From positions 62,001-126,000 of the forward strand of contig NZ_LTBC01000004.1 in the NCBI RefSeq assembly GCF_001594015.1: 64,000 bases of DNA, written 5' to 3'. The translations under genes were made by a program, and so were the position numbers. This DNA is from Moorella mulderi DSM 14980 (GTDB taxonomy: Bacteria; Bacillota; DSM-521; Neomoorellales; Neomoorellaceae). Below the pieces are notes generated by a model. It worked only from the letters and a program-made list of their open reading frames with translations, made no database searches and was not told the DNA's origin. This document shows positions 27,356 through 36,650 of the stretch, piece after piece. Positions within the stretch are counted from its first letter, which is position 1. Each line of letters starts with the position of its first letter.

Positions 27356-30300
27356 ATGGAATTTTATCGTGCCCACGTCCTGGTCTGCGCCGGTACCGGC
27401 TGTACGGCCTCGGAAAGCCCGGCAACTAAAGAGGCCCTTATCCGGGAGCTCAAGGCCCGGGGCCTTGATAAGGAAATCCAGGTCGTCGACACTGGTTGTT
27501 TCGGTTTCTGCCGGTTCGGCCCCAATATGATGGTTTACCCGGAAGGGGTTTTCTACACCCAGGTCCACCCGGAGGATGTCCCGGAGCTGGTGGAAGAACA
27601 CTTTATCAAGGGCCGGGTGCTGGAACGCAAGCTCTACAAGCAGCCGGAGACGGAAGCTGCCGTCAAGGCCTTTGAAGAAATTCCTTTCTTCAAACACCAG
27701 GTGCGTATCGCCCTGCGCAACTGCGGTCTCATTAATCCCGAATCCATTGATGAATATATTGCTCGCGACGGTTACCAGGCCCTGGGTAAAGTCTTGACTA
27801 CCATGACTCCCGGCGAAGTAATCGATGTGATCAAAAAATCCGGCCTGCGCGGCCGGGGCGGCGGCGGGTTCCCCACCGGCCTCAAATGGGAGTTTGCCCA
27901 CCGCTCGCCGGGACCGGTTAAATATATCGTCTGCAATGCCGACGAGGGCGACCCGGGGGCCTTTATGGACCGCAGTATCCTGGAAGGCGATCCCCATGCC
28001 GTCCTGGAGGGACTGGCCATCGGCGGTTACGCCATCGGCGCCAGCCAGGGTTATATCTACGTGCGCGCAGAATACCCGATTGCCGTGAACCGGTTGAAGA
28101 TAGCCATCCAGCAGGCCAGGGAGAAAGGTCTCCTGGGCAAGAACCTCTTTAACTCCGGCTTTGATTTTGACATTGATATCCGCCTGGGCGCCGGTGCCTT
28201 TGTCTGCGGTGAAGAGACAGCATTACTCGCCTCCATCGAAGGACGCCGGGGTGAACCGCGGCCGCGGCCGCCCTTCCCGGCTGTATCCGGACTGTGGGGC
28301 AAGCCAACGGTCATCAACAACGTAGAAACCCTGGCCAATATACCGACCATTATCCGCGAGGGCTGGGAATGGTTTGCCAGCATCGGCACTGAAAAGAGCA
28401 AGGGGACCAAGGTCTTCGCCCTGGCCGGTAAGATCAACAACAACGGCCTCGTGGAGATCCCCATGGGTACCTCCCTGGGCGAGGTTATCTACGACATCGG
28501 CGGCGGTATTCCCGATGGCAAGAAGTTCAAGGCAGCCCAGACGGGTGGTCCTTCGGGCGGCTGCATCCCGGCGGAATACTTGAACACCCCCATTGACTAT
28601 GAATCCCTGACGGCCCTGGGCACCATTATGGGTTCCGGCGGGCTGATTATCATGGACGAAGACACCTGCATGGTGGACCTGGCCAAGTTCTTCCTGGACT
28701 TTGTCAAAGACGAGTCCTGCGGCAAGTGTACCCCCTGCCGTATCGGCACTACTCGCATGCTGGAGATCCTGGACCGCATTTCCAAAGGCCAGGGTAAAGA
28801 AGAAGACCTCGACCTGCTGGTGGAGCTGGGCCAGCAGATTAAGGACACGGCCCTCTGCGGCCTGGGCCAGACAGCGCCCAACCCGGTCCTGAGTACCATT
28901 AAATACTTCCGGGATGAATACCTGGCCCACATCCGCGAGCACCGCTGCCCGGCCAGCGTCTGCGCGGCCCTTTTTAACTCGCCGTGCCAGAATACCTGCC
29001 CGGCCAACGTGGATGTGCCCGTTTACATCGACCTCATCCGCCAGCGGCGCTTTGCCGAGGCCTACGAAGTTATCCGGCGGGAGAATCCCTTCCCGGTAGT
29101 TTGCGGCCGGGTCTGCAATCATCCCTGCGAGGGCAAGTGCAACCGGGCCAAGATCGACCAGCCCCTGGCCATTCGCGAGCTCAAGCGCTTTGCCGCCGAT
29201 TATGCTATGAAGCTCAACGGCCAGCGGCCACGACCGGAAATTAAGCCGCCTAACGGGAAAAAGGTCGCTGTGATCGGCTCCGGCCCGGCGGGCCTGACGG
29301 CAGCCTACTACCTGGCCCTGAAGGGTTACAGCGTGACCGTCTTTGAAGCCCTGCCGGTGGCCGGCGGCATGATGGCGGTAGGCATTCCCGAGTACCGCCT
29401 GCCGAAGAAGACCCTCCAGGCGGAGATTGATACTATTCTGGAACTGGGAGTAGACCTGCGGCTGGGCAAGGCCCTGGGGCGCGACTTTAGCCTGGAGGAC
29501 CTGCAGGCGCAGGGGTATGAAGCCGTCTTTGTGGCTATCGGTGCCCATAAGGACCAGAAGCTCGGCGTACCGGGCGAGGAACTGGAAGGCGTATACGCCG
29601 GCGCTACCTTTTTACGGCAGCTTAACTTGGGCCAGGCGCCGGAAGTAAAAGATAAAGTGGTGGCCGTCATCGGTGGCGGTAATGTGGCCATGGACGCCGC
29701 CCGTTCGGCCCTGCGCCTGGGGGCAAAAGAGGTGCACATCATCTACCGGCGCCAGAAGGACGATATGCCGGCCCTGCGCGAGGAGATCCACGAGGCGGAA
29801 AAAGAAGGCGTCAAAATCACCTGCCAGGCCAATCCGGTGGCCATCCTGGGCGAAAACGGCAGGGTTACGGCCATTAAGTGCAGCCGCATGCGCATGGGTG
29901 AATTTGACCGCAGCGGCCGGCGGCGGCCGGTACCCATCGAAGGAGCCGACTTCACCTTGCCGGTGGACGTCGTCATTGCGGCCATCGGCCAGGCGGTAGA
30001 TCCGGAGAGTATCCCGGCCGGGTTAGAAGTAAGCCGCGCCGGTACGGTGGTTGCTGACGAAAAGACCGGTGCCACCAGGTTGCCCGGCGTCTTTGCCGGC
30101 GGTGACTGCGTGGCCGGGCCCGATACCGTCATCGGCGCCATTGCTGCCGGCAAGCGGGCGGCGGCGGCCATTGACCGTTATCTGGGCGGTGACGGCGTGA
30201 TTGTACCTGAGATGGAAATCAAGCGCCAGCGGACGGCGCCGGTGATTGAAGAGAAGACGGCCCGGGAAGTCGCGCCCAGCCTCGACCTGGCAGAACGGCT

Positions 30301-30391
30301 GGCGGGCTTTGCCGAGGTAGAGCTGGGTTATGACCTTGAGGCCGCGGTAGCCGAGGCGTCCCGCTGCCTGCGCTGCGACGTGCGGGAATAG
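27356..30391 (+). CDS. hydB: HydB subunit fused to a GltD/NfnB-like flavoprotein domain
   Basis: A 1011-residue protein, much longer than a usual HydB of about 600. Residues 1-110 are a thioredoxin-like [2Fe-2S] domain. Residues 120-430 are NuoF, with [13 protein letters not shown] and [12 protein letters not shown] for FMN and [16 protein letters not shown] (about 454) binds a [4Fe-4S] cluster. From about 530 the expected ferredoxin tail is replaced by a complete GltD-like module: CQNTCPAN and [13 protein letters not shown] for Fe-S clusters, GSGPAGL (640) for FAD and GGGNVAM (772) for a second dinucleotide. HydB is the NAD- and flavin-bearing subunit of the bifurcating hydrogenase. The extra domain could add an NADPH or second flavin site. 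Its role here is inferred. Confidence 0.92.
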   Translation: MEFYRAHVLVCAGTGCTASESPATKEALIRELKARGLDKEIQVVDTGCFGFCRFGPNMMVYPEGVFYTQVHPEDVPELVEEHFIKGRVLERKLYKQPETEAAVKAFEEIPFFKHQVRIALRNCGLINPESIDEYIARDGYQALGKVLTTMTPGEVIDVIKKSGLRGRGGGGFPTGLKWEFAHRSPGPVKYIVCNADEGDPGAFMDRSILEGDPHAVLEGLAIGGYAIGASQGYIYVRAEYPIAVNRLKIAIQQAREKGLLGKNLFNSGFDFDIDIRLGAGAFVCGEETALLASIEGRRGEPRPRPPFPAVSGLWGKPTVINNVETLANIPTIIREGWEWFASIGTEKSKGTKVFALAGKINNNGLVEIPMGTSLGEVIYDIGGGIPDGKKFKAAQTGGPSGGCIPAEYLNTPIDYESLTALGTIMGSGGLIIMDEDTCMVDLAKFFLDFVKDESCGKCTPCRIGTTRMLEILDRISKGQGKEEDLDLLVELGQQIKDTALCGLGQTAPNPVLSTIKYFRDEYLAHIREHRCPASVCAALFNSPCQNTCPANVDVPVYIDLIRQRRFAEAYEVIRRENPFPVVCGRVCNHPCEGKCNRAKIDQPLAIRELKRFAADYAMKLNGQRPRPEIKPPNGKKVAVIGSGPAGLTAAYYLALKGYSVTVFEALPVAGGMMAVGIPEYRLPKKTLQAEIDTILELGVDLRLGKALGRDFSLEDLQAQGYEAVFVAIGAHKDQKLGVPGEELEGVYAGATFLRQLNLGQAPEVKDKVVAVIGGGNVAMDAARSALRLGAKEVHIIYRRQKDDMPALREEIHEAEKEGVKITCQANPVAILGENGRVTAIKCSRMRMGEFDRSGRRRPVPIEGADFTLPVDVVIAAIGQAVDPESIPAGLEVSRAGTVVADEKTGATRLPGVFAGGDCVAGPDTVIGAIAAGKRAAAAIDRYLGGDGVIVPEMEIKRQRTAPVIEEKTAREVAPSLDLAERLAGFAEVELGYDLEAAVAEASRCLRCDVRE

Positions 30392-30414
30392 GCGGAAGAT
30401 AGGAGGCGAAGAAG

Positions 30415-32136
30415 TTGAGTACCGTGAAGCTGACCATTGACAACATCCCGGTTGAAGTTGAGGCCGGTACTACAATTTTAAAAGCCGCTGAAAAGGCGGG
30501 CATCCACATTCCCACCCTCTGTTACCTGGAGGGCATCAACGAAATCGGCGCCTGCCGCGTCTGCGTGGTGGAAGTGGAAGGGGCCAGGAACCTGATGGCC
30601 TCCTGTGTGGCCCCGGTAGCCGAGGGTATGGTGGTAAAGACCAACAGCCCGCGGGTCAGGATGGCCCGGCGCCTGAATGTGGAACTGCTCCTTTCCAACC
30701 ACAAGATGGAGTGCCCCACCTGCATCCGCAACCTCAACTGCGAACTGCAATCCCTGGCCCAGGAACTGGGGATCCGGCAGGTCCGCTTTGAGGGTAAAAA
30801 GAGCGAGTATCCTATAGACGATTCCACACCGGCTATCATCCGCGAGCCCGATAAGTGCATCCTCTGCCGCCGTTGCGTGGCCGTGTGCGAAAAGGTCCAG
30901 GGGGTAAAGGCCATCGCCCCCATGGGTCGCGGCTTTGATACCGTCATCGCCCCGGCCTTCCAGGATAAACTCCTGGACATCGCCTGCGTGGAGTGCGGCC
31001 AGTGTACCCTGGTTTGCCCGGTAGGGGCATTATACGAAAAGGATTATACCAGTGAGGTCTGGGCGGCCCTGGCCGACCCGGAAAAATTCGTCGTCGTCCA
31101 GACGGCCCCGGCCACGCGGGTTTCCATCGGCCAGGAGTTCGGCCTGCCGCCGGGGAGCATCAACACCGGCCAGATGGTGGCGGCTTTAAGGCGCCTGGGC
31201 TTTGACCGGGTCTTTGACACCGACTTTACCGCCGACCTGACCATTATGGAAGAGGGGTCCGAATTTATCGAGCGCTTTACCAAGGGCGGCCCCCTGCCGT
31301 TAATTACCTCCTGCAGCCCGGGCTGGATCAAGTTCATGGAACATTTCTATCCTGAATTCATTCCCAACGTGTCTACCTGTAAATCGCCCCAACAGATGTT
31401 CGGCGCCGTGGCCAAGACCTTCTATGCCCAGAAGGCGGGTATTGACCCGGCCAAAATGGTCGTAGTCTCCATCATGCCCTGCACGGCCAAGAAGTTCGAG
31501 TGCCAGCGGCCGGAGATGCGGGACAGCGGTTACCAGGACGTGGACTATGTCCTCACTACCCGCGAGCTGGCGCGGATGATCAGGGAAGCCGGGATTGACT
31601 TCCGGAACCTTCCGGAAGAGCAGTACGACGATCCTCTGGGCGAATCCACCGGCGCAGCGGTCATCTTCGGCGCCACCGGTGGGGTTATGGAGGCGGCCTT
31701 GCGCACCGCTTATGAGTTGATTACGGGGAAAACGCTGCCCTCCCTGGATTTCTATGATGTCCGGGGCCTTAAGGGCATCAAGGAAGCCACCGTGGATATT
31801 GAGGGCACCAAAGTCCGGGTGGCGGTGGCCCACAGCCTGGGCCATGCGCGGCAGCTCCTGGAGCGGGTCAAGGCCGGGGAGCAGTACCACTTCATTGAAA
31901 TCATGTGCTGCCCCGGCGGCTGCATCGGCGGCGGCGGCCAGCCCATACCCACCAACACCGAGATCAGGGAGCAGCGTATCAAGGGCATCTACCAGGCCGA
32001 CGCCGAGATGCCTATCCGCAAGTCCCACGAGAACCCGTCTATACAGGCCCTCTACCGCGAGTTCCTGGGCAAACCTTTAAGCGAAAAATCCCATCACCTC
32101 CTCCATACCCACTACACGTCAAGGGGGAAATACTAA
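30415..32136 (+). CDS. hydA: [FeFe] hydrogenase catalytic subunit HydA
   Basis: The 573-residue protein makes or splits H2 in the HydABC complex. In order there is an N-terminal [2Fe-2S] ferredoxin domain (C36, C47, C50, C64), a His/Cys-ligated [4Fe-4S] site (HKMECPTC), two [4Fe-4S] motifs (CILCRRCVAVC, CVECGQCTLVC), then the H-cluster domain. The H-cluster motifs are TSCSPGW (C300), MPCTAKKFE (C356) and CCPGGCIGGGGQP (C499, C503). The first motif has serine before the proline where the textbook motif is TSCCPxW. A short small-subunit-like C-terminus follows. TTG start with AGGAGG upstream. Last gene of the operon, closed by a strong terminator. Confidence 0.95.
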   Translation: MSTVKLTIDNIPVEVEAGTTILKAAEKAGIHIPTLCYLEGINEIGACRVCVVEVEGARNLMASCVAPVAEGMVVKTNSPRVRMARRLNVELLLSNHKMECPTCIRNLNCELQSLAQELGIRQVRFEGKKSEYPIDDSTPAIIREPDKCILCRRCVAVCEKVQGVKAIAPMGRGFDTVIAPAFQDKLLDIACVECGQCTLVCPVGALYEKDYTSEVWAALADPEKFVVVQTAPATRVSIGQEFGLPPGSINTGQMVAALRRLGFDRVFDTDFTADLTIMEEGSEFIERFTKGGPLPLITSCSPGWIKFMEHFYPEFIPNVSTCKSPQQMFGAVAKTFYAQKAGIDPAKMVVVSIMPCTAKKFECQRPEMRDSGYQDVDYVLTTRELARMIREAGIDFRNLPEEQYDDPLGESTGAAVIFGATGGVMEAALRTAYELITGKTLPSLDFYDVRGLKGIKEATVDIEGTKVRVAVAHSLGHARQLLERVKAGEQYHFIEIMCCPGGCIGGGGQPIPTNTEIREQRIKGIYQADAEMPIRKSHENPSIQALYREFLGKPLSEKSHHLLHTHYTSRGKY

Positions 32137-32154
32137 GGTAAGCTTGACTAACAA

Positions 32155-32194
32155 AACCTTCCCGGTTCTTATTAAGGAGCCGGGAAGGTTTTTT
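32155..32194 (+). terminator. Terminator of the hyd operon
   Basis: A 14-bp stem, AACCTTCCCGGTTC with GAGCCGGGAAGGTT (one mismatch), followed by TTTTTT. It lies 19 bases after the hydA stop. Confidence 0.92.
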
Positions 32195-32235
32195 ATGTAA
32201 GATACTTACAATCGCCTTGCTGGTCAGGAGAGGTA

Positions 32236-32460
32236 ATGATAAAATATGTAGGTGGATCAGAATTCGTTTATTCAAAACGGATTCAGAAAATTGCTTTAGG
32301 TTCCCTTATTGCCTGCGATTTTTCGATAGAAAGTGAAGCAATGGATTATGGTTTTAGTATTGACGGCATCCTTGGAATGGACTTTTTAACAAGCATTAAA
32401 GCAATAGTAGATTTAGATACCTTGGAGGTACGCAGCTCCAATGTGCAACCTGCCTGTTGA
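32236..32460 (+). pseudogene. C-terminal half of a retropepsin-like protease
   Basis: The 74-residue ORF contains IDGILGMDFLTSIKAIVDLD, the conserved C-terminal strand set of bacterial retropepsin-like (clan AA) proteins, and GGSEFVYSKRI from the middle. The N-terminal D-(T/S)-G catalytic loop is absent; the region upstream is just the hydA terminator. An ATG with AGGAGAGG upstream could still allow translation, but the product could not be a protease. It overlaps the next gene by 20 bases. Confidence 0.6.
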
Positions 32461-33061
32461 TCTCGTAGGCATGGGCGACAGCCTGACCTGGGGATACCCC
32501 TTTGGCCCGGAGGCTTCCTGGCTGGAGCTGGCGGCCAGGGAAACCGGCCTGGTGGTGGTAAACCGGGGCATAAGCGGCGAAACGACGGGCGAAATGCTGG
32601 CCCGTTTCGACGAGGATGTTATCCGGCTCAAGCCCCGGGCAGTAACTATTATGGGAGGAACCAACGACGCCTGGGCGGGATTTACCGTTACGGAAGTAAT
32701 CGACAATGTCCGGGCTATGGTGGATAAGGCCCTCCGGGCCGGCATCCAGCCGGTAATGGCCCTGCCGCCGCCCCTCTGTCAAACGGGTTCAGATATCCCT
32801 GTCCCCTTCCTGGAGAAGATGGCCGGTCTTCTTGAGGCTTACCGCGAAGCCTGCCGGGACCTGGCCCTGTCTCGGGGAATAAAGCTGCTGGATTTTTATA
32901 CCCCCCTCCTGGACCCGGCAACGGGGTGGGGTAAAAGGGAATACTTTGTTGATGACGCCCATCCCAGTCGCCGGGGTTACCAGGTCATGGCCGGGGTAGC
33001 CATTGATTTGTTCCGGAAGTTAACGCAGCAAGCGAACAGACCGGTGCTCCACCGAAAATAG
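32441..33061 (+). CDS. SGNH/GDSL hydrolase
   Basis: A 206-residue esterase or lipase-fold enzyme. GMGDSLTWG is block I with the nucleophilic serine, RGISGETTGEM is block II with glycine, MGGTNDAW is block III with asparagine, and DDAHPSRRGY is block V with the Asp-His pair. No signal peptide is visible, so it is probably cytoplasmic and may act on acyl or acetyl esters. The start sits within the preceding truncated ORF. Confidence 0.9.
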   Translation: MCNLPVDLVGMGDSLTWGYPFGPEASWLELAARETGLVVVNRGISGETTGEMLARFDEDVIRLKPRAVTIMGGTNDAWAGFTVTEVIDNVRAMVDKALRAGIQPVMALPPPLCQTGSDIPVPFLEKMAGLLEAYREACRDLALSRGIKLLDFYTPLLDPATGWGKREYFVDDAHPSRRGYQVMAGVAIDLFRKLTQQANRPVLHRK

Positions 33062-33113
33062 TTATACCCTCCAGAGGCAGGTTTCTGGAGGGCGCACCAG
33101 CGGGGGTGTAACG

Positions 33114-33587
33114 TTAAGTATGCTCTTTATCATTATTTCTACCTGCCGGTAGGTCCGGGACACCGCACTGCCGCAGCTTTAGCCTTTCTTTTTCTATATC
33201 CTTCAAGGCCTGGTTCCAGTACCGGGCCAGTTTGGCTTTTTCCCGGGGTGTTAGTTCAGAGAGGCGTTTAAACAAATCTTCAAACAGGGGATCGGCAAAA
33301 AAAGTCCTGACCCCCGGTTCCTGGAGAAGCAAGGTTGTTTTCCGTTGCTTTTCATCCTGGGGTTCATAGACTACTGGATGGGGAGTATCGGTCCGTCCCA
33401 GGAGAAAATCAACGGATACCTTAAAAAAATCCGCCAGCTTCTGCAGGGTTTCGGCATCGGGGGAACGCTTATTCCTTTCATACATGGCAATGGTACTCTG
33501 GCCCATATTGAGCCGGCGGGCCATTTCAGCCTGGGTTAAGGCTTTTTCTTTACGTAAAGCTGCTAATCTTTCGCCAAGGGATTTCAT
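33114..33587 (-). CDS. XRE family regulator with C-terminal extension
   Basis: A 157-residue protein. Residues 1-65 are a Cro/CI-type helix-turn-helix (LTQAEMARRLNMGQSTIAMYE, FKVSVDFLLGRTD). The C-terminal 90 residues are charged and partly helical (ERLSELTPREKAKLARYW) and are probably an oligomerisation or sensor part. It is divergent from a second, smaller XRE gene at 33794, with two palindromes between them, as in a genetic switch. SOS- or phage-derived repressors have this layout, but no other phage gene is present. Confidence 0.88.
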   Translation of the reverse strand: MKSLGERLAALRKEKALTQAEMARRLNMGQSTIAMYERNKRSPDAETLQKLADFFKVSVDFLLGRTDTPHPVVYEPQDEKQRKTTLLLQEPGVRTFFADPLFEDLFKRLSELTPREKAKLARYWNQALKDIEKERLKLRQCGVPDLPAGRNNDKEHT

Positions 33588-33602
33588 GATAGACCCCCAG
33601 TT

Positions 33603-33617
33603 GACTTATAAGCTATA
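33603..33617. promoter_or_regulatory. Palindrome next to the XRE start
   Basis: CTTATA and TATAAG flank a 3-base centre 16 bases upstream of the minus-strand XRE gene. The position fits an operator for autoregulation. Confidence 0.5.
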
Positions 33618-33680
33618 AGATTTGACAGCGATAACATCGTTGCCGGAAGTCAGCCAACTACTGCCAATTTAACACTCTTT

Positions 33681-33705
33681 GTGATAGCAGGCAATATTAT
33701 ATCAC
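33681..33705. promoter_or_regulatory. Inverted repeat between the divergent XRE genes
   Basis: GTGATA and TATCAC are separated by 13 bases in the centre of the intergenic region. It could be an operator shared by the two divergent regulators. Confidence 0.4.
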
Positions 33706-33733
33706 TAATTGTAATAACTTAACCCGCGATCCC

Positions 33734-33762
33734 TTGACATAAATTGCAAAACGTGATTAAAT
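33734..33762 (+). promoter_or_regulatory. Promoter of the small XRE gene
   Basis: TTGACA (33734-33739), 17 bases, TTAAAT (33757-33762). The gene start follows about 30 bases later. Confidence 0.7.
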
Positions 33763-33793
33763 TATTACTAACAGGAGTTTTTCCTAACCATAT

Positions 33794-34012
33794 ATGGTGA
33801 TCTCTATGCGAAATGAAAAAATGTACCAGTTACGCCGGGAACGCGGCCTCACCCAGAAGAAGGTGGCGATAGCTGTAGGGATAACCCAGAGCGCCTATGC
33901 CATGATTGAAAGGGGCCAGCGTTATCCCAGAAAGGACACCATGAAGAAACTGGCCGATTTTTTCGGCCTGACGGTAGATGAGTTGTTTTTTAGCAATAAT
34001 AATCACGAATAG
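33794..34012 (+). CDS. Small XRE family regulator
   Basis: A 72-residue protein that is almost all helix-turn-helix: YQLRRERGLTQKKVAIAVG, then ITQSAYAMIERGQRYP as the recognition helix, and FFGLTVDELFF. Proteins like this are Cro-like regulators of mobile elements or of cell-surface genes. The ATG at 33794 has AGGAG 16 bases upstream; the internal ATG at 33806, with GGTGAT nearby, may be the real start. The gene ends 55 bases before a terminator hairpin and is transcribed alone. Confidence 0.88.
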   Translation: MVISMRNEKMYQLRRERGLTQKKVAIAVGITQSAYAMIERGQRYPRKDTMKKLADFFGLTVDELFFSNNNHE

Positions 34013-34040
34013 TGATAGCCCTACCTGTTTAGTCAATGGC

Positions 34041-34055
34041 GTACACCTAGTGTAC
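34041..34055. promoter_or_regulatory. Perfect palindrome after the small XRE gene
   Basis: GTACAC and GTGTAC flank CTA. It lies between the XRE stop and its terminator and could be a protein-binding site. No function is assigned. Confidence 0.3.
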
Positions 34056-34066
34056 TTCCTTTTTTA

Positions 34067-34097
34067 AGGCTACCTTTATAAGGTAGCTTTTCTTTTG
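34067..34097 (+). terminator. Terminator of the small XRE gene
   Basis: GCTACCT and AGGTAGC pair around a 5-base loop and are followed by TTTTCTTTT. Confidence 0.8.
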
Positions 34098-34229
34098 CCA
34101 TGGTATATTAAGGGAAAACCGTCAGCGGTTAAATATCACCGGGTGTTAATTCAAAAATCCGTCTCGCCATCCAGCGAGATGTATTGTATAATAGATAAGG
34201 AAAAATGGTACGGTTGAGGGTGGTATGTC

Positions 34230-36476
34230 ATGGAAATAGTGAAAACCATCACAGGTAAATGCCGGATGTGTTACGCCTGCATCCGTAACTGCCCGGTCAA
34301 AGCGATAAAAGTAGTTGATGGCCAGGCCCGGGTGGTACCGGAGCTGTGTATAGCCTGCGGACACTGTGTCCAGGTCTGTGCCCAGCAGGCCAAGGTGGTA
34401 GAACAGGAAATAAAAAAAGTGGAGCAATTTCTGGCCTCCAGCCGGACCATTGCCTGCCTGGCTCCTTCCTTTGTGGCCGAATTTCACCCCGCCTGGCCGG
34501 GCCAGGTGGTGGCAGCCTTGAAGCAGATGGGTTTTGCCGAAGTCCATGAAGTGGCCTTTGGCGCCCACCTGGTCACCCTGGAATACCGCCGCTACCTCCA
34601 GGAAGCCGGGGAACGCCAGGGCCTGATCAGCACCCCCTGCCCGGCAGTAGTAAACCTGGTAAGCAAGTATTATCCCCGCCTTTTACCCCAGCTGGTGCCG
34701 GTAGTATCACCCATGATCGCCCTGGGCCGTTATCTTAAGACAAAACTGGGACCCGACAACCGCCTGGTCTTCATCGGCCCCTGCGTGGCCAAAAAAGGCG
34801 AGGCCCGCGAAGAAGAAGTGGCCGGGGCCATCGACGCCGTCCTTACCTTTCCTGAACTCAAGGAAATGCTGGCTGCGCGGCAAATCGACGTCAGTGCGTG
34901 CGGCAACCTCGACTTTGACAGTGAACCGGCCTACCTGGGCCGGTTGTACCCTATAGGCGGTGGCCTGCTCAGGAGTGCCGGGATTGATGCCGATATCCTG
35001 GCCAACCAGGTCCTGGTGGTGGAAGGCCGGGAGGACTGCCTGGAATTTTTGAAGGCCGTTAACGAGGGTAAAATGGTCCCCCAGATGGTCGATATGCTTT
35101 TCTGCAAGGGCTGTATCAACGGCCCTATGCAGGAAAATAAATTTTCCTCCTTCCGCCGGCGCAAAATTGTAGCCGAATTTACCCGCCAGGGATTGGAACA
35201 GGCTAAACCCAAACCCATAAACCTGGAAGGTATAAACTTACGCCGGGAATTCCATGATAAAACTATCTTCTTCCCCCGCCCCAGCGAGGCTGACATCCGG
35301 GGTATTCTAGCCGAACTGGGCAAACTGACGCCGGAAGACGAGCTTAACTGCGGTGCCTGTGGCTATCCTTCCTGCCGGGAGAAGGCTGTTGCCGTCTACC
35401 ACGGCCTGGCCGAAAACCGCATGTGCCTGCCCTATCTCATTGCCCAGCTGGAAAAAAGCAACCTGCACCTGCGCCAGGAACTCAAGGTCTTCCAGGGCCA
35501 GTTTGGCCAGCTGGTGGGTAATAGCGCCGCCATGCAGGAAGTCTATCGCCTGATTGAAAAGGTGGCCAAAACTGACGCTACCGTCCTCATCCGCGGGGAA
35601 AGCGGTACCGGCAAGGAGCTGGTGGCCCGGGCCATCCACTACCACAGCCGCCGCAGTGAGGCGCCCTTCATCAGCATCAATTGTGCCGCCCTGCCGGAAA
35701 CTTTGCTGGAAAGCGAGCTTTTCGGCCATGCCCGGGGCGCCTTTACCGGGGCGGTGACGGCCAAAAAGGGGCTCTTTGAAGAAGCCCATGAGGGAACCAT
35801 TTTCCTGGATGAAATCGGCGATATCAGCCTGGGGCTGCAGAGTAAACTTTTACGGGTCCTCCAGGAAGGAGAATTTTTGCGGGTAGGAGAAACGAGGCCC
35901 ACCCGGGTCAATGTCCGGGTGCTCGCGGCTACCAACCGCGACCTGGAGAAGGCCGTCAGGGAAGGTTCCTTCCGGCCCGAACTCTTTTACCGCCTCAATG
36001 TCATCAGCATCTGGCTGCCGCCCCTGCGCGAACGGCGTGACGATATTCCCTTGCTTGCCCGTCATTTCTTGGAAAAGATCAGCCGGCGCCTGGGCAAAGA
36101 GGTTACCGGCTTTACCAGCGAGGCCATGGACGCCCTGGTCCGGGCCGAATGGCCGGGCAACGTGCGGGAACTGGAGAATGTCATCGAACGGGCGGTAATT
36201 TTAACCGAGGGGAAAAAAATCGAACTCGGCGACCTGCCGCGGCAGTTCCGCAATCTGTCAACAGGTACTTCGGGCTGGGCCTATACCAGGGGGATGAGTT
36301 TCAAAGAAGCGGTGACGGCCTATGAAACCAGCCTGATCGTGCAAGCCCTGGAAGAAAGCCAGTGGGTCCAGGCCCGGGCTGCAGAAATCCTGGGCCTGAA
36401 GCGCAGCACCCTCAATGAAATGATCAAACGCTATAACCTGCGGCCCGCGAATAAAAAAGCCAATACAAACAAATGA
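34230..36476 (+). CDS. Sigma-54 activator with hydrogenase-like Fe-S sensor domain
   Basis: A 748-residue fusion. Residues 11-50 hold two ferredoxin motifs (CRMCYACIRNC, CIACGHCVQVC). Residues 70-320 are an Fe-hydrogenase-like domain with C137 in STPCP, C185 in IGPCVAKKGE and C292/C295 in FCKGC, a C-x2-C where catalytic enzymes have C-x3-C. A [4Fe-4S] domain follows (C374, C377, C382, C399). Then come a short coiled coil, a sigma-54 AAA+ domain (GESGTGKE Walker A, GAFTGA loop, GTIFLDEIG Walker B) and a Fis-type helix-turn-helix at the C-terminus. The sensor half has the same layout as the Fe-S protein at 23431, even with the last four cysteines at the same residue numbers. It should activate sigma-54 promoters in response to H2 or redox state; one such promoter lies 158 bases downstream. 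Confidence 0.9.
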   Translation: MEIVKTITGKCRMCYACIRNCPVKAIKVVDGQARVVPELCIACGHCVQVCAQQAKVVEQEIKKVEQFLASSRTIACLAPSFVAEFHPAWPGQVVAALKQMGFAEVHEVAFGAHLVTLEYRRYLQEAGERQGLISTPCPAVVNLVSKYYPRLLPQLVPVVSPMIALGRYLKTKLGPDNRLVFIGPCVAKKGEAREEEVAGAIDAVLTFPELKEMLAARQIDVSACGNLDFDSEPAYLGRLYPIGGGLLRSAGIDADILANQVLVVEGREDCLEFLKAVNEGKMVPQMVDMLFCKGCINGPMQENKFSSFRRRKIVAEFTRQGLEQAKPKPINLEGINLRREFHDKTIFFPRPSEADIRGILAELGKLTPEDELNCGACGYPSCREKAVAVYHGLAENRMCLPYLIAQLEKSNLHLRQELKVFQGQFGQLVGNSAAMQEVYRLIEKVAKTDATVLIRGESGTGKELVARAIHYHSRRSEAPFISINCAALPETLLESELFGHARGAFTGAVTAKKGLFEEAHEGTIFLDEIGDISLGLQSKLLRVLQEGEFLRVGETRPTRVNVRVLAATNRDLEKAVREGSFRPELFYRLNVISIWLPPLRERRDDIPLLARHFLEKISRRLGKEVTGFTSEAMDALVRAEWPGNVRELENVIERAVILTEGKKIELGDLPRQFRNLSTGTSGWAYTRGMSFKEAVTAYETSLIVQALEESQWVQARAAEILGLKRSTLNEMIKRYNLRPANKKANTNK

Positions 36477-36589
36477 ACATGATACAAAAATATGGATAAA
36501 TATAAAGCCGTATTTTTGGGGCTATCAAGAGCGGTGAATCCAAATAACTGTATTATTGCACCGGATTCCAGGTTTGTAAAAAAGACGAC

Positions 36590-36627
36590 TTTCGCAAGGC
36601 CTCTCAAGGCGCGAAGGCCGTTTTTTT
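36590..36627 (+). terminator. Terminator after the sigma-54 activator
   Basis: A compact hairpin region (TTCGC/GCGAA and GGCCT/AGGCC pairings are possible) runs into TTTTTTT at 36621-36627. It separates the activator transcript from the sigma-54 promoter directly downstream. Confidence 0.7.
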
Positions 36628-36633
36628 ATGGCC

Positions 36634-36650
36634 TGGCACGGGATTTGCAT
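36634..36650 (+). promoter_or_regulatory. Sigma-54 promoter
   Basis: TGGCAC, 5 bases, TTGCAT: the -24 GG and -12 GC dinucleotides have the required spacing and both boxes match the consensus. A GAATCC/GGATTC inverted pair (36535-36568) about 70-100 bases upstream could be the activator site. The first ORF downstream is the 61-codon gene at 36811. The rest of 36477-36810 holds only the terminator and leader. Confidence 0.85.

Noticed and set aside
26939-29548. Long minus-strand frames opposite the hyd operon (352 and 441 codons)
   Set aside because: They mirror high-G+C coding DNA on the other strand. The plus-strand genes there are unambiguous.
30415-32136. HydA as an inactive or sensory hydrogenase because of TSCSPGW
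   Set aside because: All accessory clusters, the other two H-cluster motifs and the hydCBA operon context fit a catalytic bifurcating enzyme. The variant is reported only as a point to check.
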